A DNA stretch of 64,000 nucleotides, taken from assembly GCA_001627865.1 (NCBI GenBank), contig LUQO01000039.1, positions 1-64,000 of the forward strand, read 5' to 3'. The notes below the pieces were generated by a model, which worked only from the letters and a program-made list of their open reading frames with translations, had not been told where the DNA came from and ran no database searches. This stretch comes from SAR324 cluster bacterium REDSEA-S27_B3 (GTDB taxonomy: Bacteria > SAR324 > NAC60-12). A program made the translations under genes and the position numbers. Each line of letters begins with the position of its first letter. Positions within the stretch are counted from its first letter, which is position 1. Positions 59,729 through 64,000 of this stretch are shown here, piece after piece.

Positions 59729-61296
59729 TTTACTCTGCCTGCTGTGCACTTGCTTTCAATTTCTTCGCTGGACAAATTCAACAGACTGAACACTTTATGC
59801 TGAATATCTTTGCGATGAATCCGGATACTTCCACCGCCTAATTCCACACCGTTCAGTACCACGTCATAAGCACGGGAACGAATTTTTTCCGGAGAATCAT
59901 CTCTATACTTCTCCAGATCATCAATGTCAGGCATGGTGAAAGGATGATGGCTTGAGGAATAACTTTTCTCATCTTCACTGTACTCAAACAACGGGAAATC
60001 TGTCACCCATGTAAAACGAAAGTCGTTTTCGTTAATCAGGCCCCGGCTGCGTGCAATTTCCTTGCGTAAATTTCCAAGAGTGTCATACACAATTTTTTTC
60101 TTATCAGCACAAAACAGCACCAAATCCCCTTGCTTTAAACCTACTCTCTCTTGAAGCGCATTTTTTTGCTCATCCGTGAAAAATTTGCTGATGGGTGACT
60201 GCCAACCGTCCTGGTTACGTTTAATCCAGGCCATGCCTTTGGCGCCGTATATTTTTGAAAACTCAGTCAAGTCATCCAGTTCCTTGCGGGAAAATTCTGC
60301 TCCACCCGGAACACATATCGCTTTGACCATTCCTCCTTTATCTACCACTTCTTTGAAAACACGCAGTTCGCACTCTGAAGCAATGTCTGAAATATCCTTG
60401 AGCTTCAACTCAAATCTAATGTCCGGAGCATCTGAACCATAGGCTTCCATAGCCTGTTGATAGGTCAGGCGAGGAAAGGGTTTTTCAATCTCCAAGCCCA
60501 TTATTTCCTTGAACAATTCAGCCATCAAGCCCTCGGTCAGCTCAAAAATTTCTTCGGGATCAGTAAAACTTAATTCAAGATCAATTTGTGTAAATTCAGG
60601 TTGCCGGTTTCCGCGTAAATCCTCATCACGAAAACAGCGGGCTAGCTGCATATAGCGGTCATAACCACTGATCATCAGCAGCTGCTTAAACAGCTGAGGT
60701 GATTGCGGTAAAGCGTAAAACAAGCCCGGATTGACTCTTGATGGTACCAAATAATCACGCGCCCCTTCCGGAGTTGATTTGGTCAGAATTGGAGTTTCAA
60801 TTTCAAAAAAACGATGACTGACAAAATAGTTCCGGACTATTTGCAATGCCCTGGAGCGCAGCATTAAATTGTTTTGCAGATCAGCATCACGCAAATCAAG
60901 GAAACGATGAGTCAGCCTCAATTTTTCATCTACATTTTCACGATTTTCCAGAACATACGGCGGCGTTTTAGACTGGTTCAAGATGTCTAATTTTTCTACC
61001 AGGATTTCAATCTGACCTGTGGGCAGCTTTGGATTCACGTTTCCTTCCAGGCGGTGCTCGACCTTGCCTTGTACGGCAAGTACATATTCCCCGCGAATTG
61101 TGTCTGCCAGATTATGCGCGGATTCGCTGATTTCCATTTTGAAAACAACCTGTGTGATTCCTATATAATCCCGTAAATCAACAAATATCACACCGCCGTG
61201 GTCACGCCTGGTTTGACACCAGCCCATCAAAATAACTTCCTGCCCTATATTCTCTTCTCGCAAATCTCCGCAAAAATGCGTTCTTTTCCACTCCAT
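59662..61296 (-). CDS. aspS: Aspartyl-tRNA synthetase lacking its C-terminal motif 3 region
   Basis: Class II synthetase charging tRNA-Asp. From the ATG at 61296 it begins EWKRTHFCGDLREENIG, has the OB-fold anticodon domain, motif 1 near FLDLRDADLQNNLMLRSRAL, motif 2 in RCFRDEDLRGNRQPEFTQID, a GAD insert, and DFPLFEYSEDEKSYSSSHHP then FTMPDIDDL. After VELGGGSIRIHRKDIQHKVF and SLLNLSSEEIESK the expected end (the FGFLLEAL.. and GIALGLDRL motif 3, about 60-70 residues) is absent. Instead the frame runs 28 foreign codons into ddl. Motif 3 binds ATP, so as assembled this enzyme should be inactive. Confidence 0.9.
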   Translation of the reverse strand: MEWKRTHFCGDLREENIGQEVILMGWCQTRRDHGGVIFVDLRDYIGITQVVFKMEISESAHNLADTIRGEYVLAVQGKVEHRLEGNVNPKLPTGQIEILVEKLDILNQSKTPPYVLENRENVDEKLRLTHRFLDLRDADLQNNLMLRSRALQIVRNYFVSHRFFEIETPILTKSTPEGARDYLVPSRVNPGLFYALPQSPQLFKQLLMISGYDRYMQLARCFRDEDLRGNRQPEFTQIDLELSFTDPEEIFELTEGLMAELFKEIMGLEIEKPFPRLTYQQAMEAYGSDAPDIRFELKLKDISDIASECELRVFKEVVDKGGMVKAICVPGGAEFSRKELDDLTEFSKIYGAKGMAWIKRNQDGWQSPISKFFTDEQKNALQERVGLKQGDLVLFCADKKKIVYDTLGNLRKEIARSRGLINENDFRFTWVTDFPLFEYSEDEKSYSSSHHPFTMPDIDDLEKYRDDSPEKIRSRAYDVVLNGVELGGGSIRIHRKDIQHKVFSLLNLSSEEIESKCTAGRVKCPGKSQSASFAEEPAENMKCR

Positions 61297-61576
61297 TTTG
61301 TTAAATCTATAATTATTTCTTACTGAATTGTTATTTATAAAATTGCATTTTAAGCTACCACAGGTTTTATCCAATCAACAGAAATATATGCTTTAGAAAG
61401 CATTTTCCGGGATAGCATTACAAATTGTATAATATCACCGGAATTCACAGGGATAACTTATAGGTTTCAGACTTATTCAGACAAAATGGAACACGTGATA
61501 ATGTGTCCCATGAATACAGTCCGCATGGCCACTGTTAATCTTTTTATGGAGAAATGGAGGGAATGGACTGAAGTAA

Positions 61577-61879
61577 TCAAACCTGCATACGCATCACTTC
61601 TTCATAAGCGCTTACAAGTTTGTTACGGATCTGCAGCATTAAACGCATAGAGAGGTCTGCTTTTTCCAGGGCAAGCATGGTTCCATGAATATCTTTATTA
61701 TCTGTAACCAACAACTCAATCTGTTTTGCTTCCGCGTTCAATTGCTGCTGATTAACATCCTGAAGAAGCTTTTCAAATGTCCTGCTTAAATTGCCATTAT
61801 CAAGGGCTTGTTTTTGATCTTCAATCCCAGTCTTCAGCCCAGGAACATGAGGAGCAATCGATGGCAGTTTTATATTCAT
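61577..61879 (-). CDS. fliE: Flagellar hook-basal body protein FliE
   Basis: Links the MS ring to the proximal rod. The 100 residues match FliE in length and pattern: SRTFEKLLQDVNQQQLNAE near residue 33, MLALEKADLSMRLMLQIRNK near 66 (the most conserved part), and a C-terminal LVSAYEEVMRMQV. It follows flgC by 65 bp in the standard flgB-flgC-fliE order. The genes that normally follow (fliF, fliG) are missing here; instead a 280-bp stretch and aspS follow. Confidence 0.9.
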   Translation of the reverse strand: MNIKLPSIAPHVPGLKTGIEDQKQALDNGNLSRTFEKLLQDVNQQQLNAEAKQIELLVTDNKDIHGTMLALEKADLSMRLMLQIRNKLVSAYEEVMRMQV

Positions 61880-61944
61880 AATTAATTACCTTTAACTATT
61901 TTTTTGGTGTGCGGTATTTTCTACAGAACTATCAATGAAAATCT

Positions 61945-62394
61945 TCAGACATTACGTCCCATATTGAGAGCAGACTCTGCCATATTCTTAGTTGCTTTAA
62001 ATGCAGCAGTATTTGCTTCATAGGAACGTGATGCTTCCATCAAACTGACCATTTCTTCCATCATATTTACGTTCGGCATGGCCACATAGCCCTCTTCATT
62101 TGCGTCCGGATGCCCTGGTTCATAACGTAAAATTGGTGCTCTGTTGTCCTGCGATATCCCCACCACCTTGACTTCTGTAGCGGTGTCCAAAGAGCGTTCC
62201 TGAGATCGCAATTCTTCTTCAAAGGTACGGTCATTGGAAACTGCCGCAAGAGTAACAATTCGCCTGCGATACGGACCACCCTCAGGAGTACGTGTTGTAT
62301 TTGCATTGGCAATGTTTTCGGAAATGGTGTTTACACGATGCCTTTGTGCTGCCATTCCGGAAACACTGACATTAAAAGAAGAAATAAAACTCAT
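61945..62394 (-). CDS. flgC: Flagellar proximal rod protein FlgC
   Basis: Component of the flagellar rod. The N-terminal motif SFNVSVSGMAAQRHRVNTIS and ENIANANTTRTPEGGPYRR near residue 25 is the rod-protein signature, and the C-terminal region VAMPNVNMMEEMVSLMEASR with YEANTAAFKATKNMAE is the conserved coiled-coil end. Length is 149. Its start overlaps the flgB stop by 4 bp. Confidence 0.95.
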   Translation of the reverse strand: MSFISSFNVSVSGMAAQRHRVNTISENIANANTTRTPEGGPYRRRIVTLAAVSNDRTFEEELRSQERSLDTATEVKVVGISQDNRAPILRYEPGHPDANEEGYVAMPNVNMMEEMVSLMEASRSYEANTAAFKATKNMAESALNMGRNV

Positions 62395-62801
62395 CCGCGC
62401 CCTTCTGTTATTGCTGTTTTAAGCATCCGGAACTGGTGTGTCAGCATCCGTATGCTTGCATTATACATCAATTGGTTTTCTGCCATTTTTGCCATTTCGC
62501 GATCTAAATCCACAGTGTTTCCATCAAAATCAGGATAAGGTGAAGCACTGTGAATACGCTGCCCTTCTACAAGTTCAAGAGGAGGCGTGTTGCGGCCATC
62601 AAAGTGTCTTGCATCAGTTGTCTTGAGCAGCCCCGGTTCCTCTGCGTGAAGCGCCTTCTCCAGACTTTTCTCAAAAACCATGTCCTCAGCTTTAAAACCG
62701 GGAGTGTCCTTGTTGGCAATATTGGAAGTAAGCAGATCCTGACGCTTTGTGCGTAAATCAAGGGTCTTATGCAATAATGTGAAAATGCTGCTGTCAAACA
62801 T
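62391..62801 (-). CDS. flgB: Flagellar proximal rod protein FlgB
   Basis: First rod protein. The 136 residues begin MFDSSIFTLLHKTLDLR and contain the rod signature LTSNIANKDTPGFKAEDM near residue 24; the C-terminus has NTVDLDREMAKMAENQLMY, the matching coiled-coil half. Start ATG at 62801. It is the first gene of the flgB-flgC-fliE transcript and is divergent from argH, with 169 bp between starts. Confidence 0.94.
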   Translation of the reverse strand: MFDSSIFTLLHKTLDLRTKRQDLLTSNIANKDTPGFKAEDMVFEKSLEKALHAEEPGLLKTTDARHFDGRNTPPLELVEGQRIHSASPYPDFDGNTVDLDREMAKMAENQLMYNASIRMLTHQFRMLKTAITEGRG

Positions 62802-62970
62802 TCCTAAACTGAAATCACTAATGGTGAACTGTTATTACAAAAAACATTGTAATGAAGATGCAATCTCAGGGCCACTTGAGGTATGGATGCCATAGTCGTA
62901 ATCATTGTGATATGCTTGCATTTTTCCTGATTCAGCTTATGATTAACAACCAAAGAATCAGTCAAGAGAA

Positions 62971-64000
62971 ATGATAGACAAAAAACAATCACAAATCTGG
63001 GGAAGTCACCTCAACAAGCAGCCTAATGAACAAAATGTGCTTTTTTGTGCAGGACGTGATGTGCAGGAATTACCAATGGCTGATCACATACTGCTTCCTT
63101 ATGATATCTGGACCAACCGTGCCCACTGCATAATGCTGCACAAGCAGGGAATTATTACTGACGAGCACCTGCAAAGCATTTTGGCCGGCCTTAACCAGCT
63201 AGAAAAACATGTTGATGAAGGTAATTTCTTGCTTGATCCAAACAAGGAAGATGTACACATCAATGTCGAGTCTTTTGTGACTGAACAGCAAGGTACAGAC
63301 GCAGGAGGCAGGATGCATATCGGCAGAAGCAGAAATGATCAATCGGCCTGTGACATGCGGCTGTATCTGCGAAGCACATGTTTAAACATGTTTTTTTCAG
63401 TGAAAAATATGGCATCTGCTTTATTGGTTCAGGCAGAAAAAAACGCAGAGAGTGTTATGCCCGGATTCACACACTGCCAGCCGGCAATGGTTACATCATG
63501 GGGTCACTGGCTTTGTGCTTATGCTCAGGGACTTTGCAGAGATCTGGAACGATTATCTTTTTCACTTTCTCTTATCAATCGCAATCCACTGGGCGCTGCC
63601 GCTGCTTTCGGGACATCATGGCCTATTGACCGAGTATTAACTACGAAGCTGCTTGCTTTTGAAAAGATAGAAACCAACACACTGGATTGTATTGTTGCAC
63701 GCTGGGAAAACGAGGCTCAGCTCGCCCAAGCAATAACTATGCTGATGAATCATCTCAGCATCATTGCACAGGATCTTATTTTTTTGAGTCATCCTTACGC
63801 TGGGATGATCCGGATTGATGATGATTATGTAACCGGTTCCTCTATCATGCCGCAGAAGAAAAATCCGGATTTTGCTGAAGTAATTAAATCCAAAGCATCA
63901 CTTGCGCAGGGAATGTTGTCCGGTTTGCTTGGTATCCAAAAGGGGGGTATGAGCGGCTATAACCGAGACTCACAAGTAAGCAAATATCTGATCATGGATC
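62971..64000 (+). CDS. argH: Argininosuccinate lyase, 5' part (runs off the window)
   Basis: Splits argininosuccinate to arginine and fumarate. The frame opens at the ATG at 62971 (AAGAGAA ribosome-binding site just upstream) and remains open to the window end, 343 codons. Features are DKKQSQIWGSHLNK, YDIWTNRAHCIMLHKQG, DVHINVESFVTEQQGTDAGG and RMHIGRSRNDQSACDMRLYL with the catalytic HIGRSRNDQ. FTHCQPAMVTSWGHWLCAYA carries a catalytic His, and the superfamily signature GSSIMPQKKNPDFAEVIKSK is near the end. The N-terminus is longer than in many ArgH by a few residues. The 3' part is outside the window. Confidence 0.92.
   Translation, partial: MIDKKQSQIWGSHLNKQPNEQNVLFCAGRDVQELPMADHILLPYDIWTNRAHCIMLHKQGIITDEHLQSILAGLNQLEKHVDEGNFLLDPNKEDVHINVESFVTEQQGTDAGGRMHIGRSRNDQSACDMRLYLRSTCLNMFFSVKNMASALLVQAEKNAESVMPGFTHCQPAMVTSWGHWLCAYAQGLCRDLERLSFSLSLINRNPLGAAAAFGTSWPIDRVLTTKLLAFEKIETNTLDCIVARWENEAQLAQAITMLMNHLSIIAQDLIFLSHPYAGMIRIDDDYVTGSSIMPQKKNPDFAEVIKSKASLAQGMLSGLLGIQKGGMSGYNRDSQVSKYLIMD

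Noticed and set aside
1-64000. tRNA, rRNA or insertion-sequence genes
   Set aside because: No T-loop GTTCRA arms with acceptor pairing, no rRNA sequence, and no transposase frame or terminal repeats were noticed on either strand; tRNAscan-SE and ISfinder would confirm.

Overview
The window is chromosomal DNA from a Gram-negative, flagellated, menaquinone-using bacterium. Outer-membrane lipoprotein maturation (Lnt), an RND exporter, flagellar basal-body genes flgB-flgC-fliE, a men gene run and a nearly complete cobalt-early (anaerobic-type) vitamin B12 locus are all present. Base composition is on the AT-rich side, and the hexamer TCCGGA is strikingly frequent. The gene mix recalls deltaproteobacterial-grade lineages such as SAR324, but that is only a guess; no rRNA or other phylogenetic marker is in the window.

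Layout. 1-5.9 kb, minus strand: recX, a DEDD 3'-5' exonuclease, recJ, cutA, a polyprenyl-phosphate-type glycosyltransferase and a DUF2079 membrane protein whose frame is broken near base 475. 5.9-9.6 kb: trmB (plus strand, broken at an A6 run), then an ALG5-like glycosyltransferase and an ArnT/PMT-like GT39 enzyme. 10-19.5 kb, plus strand: a PurD-like ATP-grasp protein, menG/ubiE, menF, menD, ftsW and a 1052-residue ankyrin-repeat protein. 19.6-26.1 kb: lnt, an atypical SDR, a membrane protein with an acidic linker, a MoxR ATPase, plsY and a cation/Ca exchanger.

26.1-56.5 kb is the cobalamin locus: cobS, cobT, then after an island cobN, pduO-type adenosyltransferase, cobA, cbiD, cbiJ, cbiF, a cbiG-cbiH fusion, cbiL, a cbiE-cbiT fusion, cbiC and a long His-rich cbiX. 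The set covers most steps from uroporphyrinogen III to cobalamin; cbiA, cbiP, cbiB and cobU were not seen. GNAT, PaiB-like, RND and SMP-30 genes lie among them. The locus is split at about 28.5-37.8 kb by an accessory island. This island contains an integron-type cassette array without an integrase (a CALIN, about 29.5-33.2 kb: PRiA4-ORF3, SEC-C, NmrA-like, a tiny membrane protein and HigBA, separated by attC-like sites). It also holds a DUF1989 protein, a type ISP-like restriction-modification enzyme interrupted by an in-frame TGA, a VapBC/FitAB toxin-antitoxin pair coupled to it, and a truncated RelE/YafQ-type toxin.

56.5-64 kb: trmL, a GC-rich FAD oxidoreductase, ddl, an aspS gene that lacks its 3' end including class II motif 3, fliE-flgC-flgB, and the start of argH running off the window. 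Several lesions (two single-base frameshifts at homopolymers, the truncated aspS, the TGA in the RM gene) mean the assembly should be checked before any of them is treated as biology.
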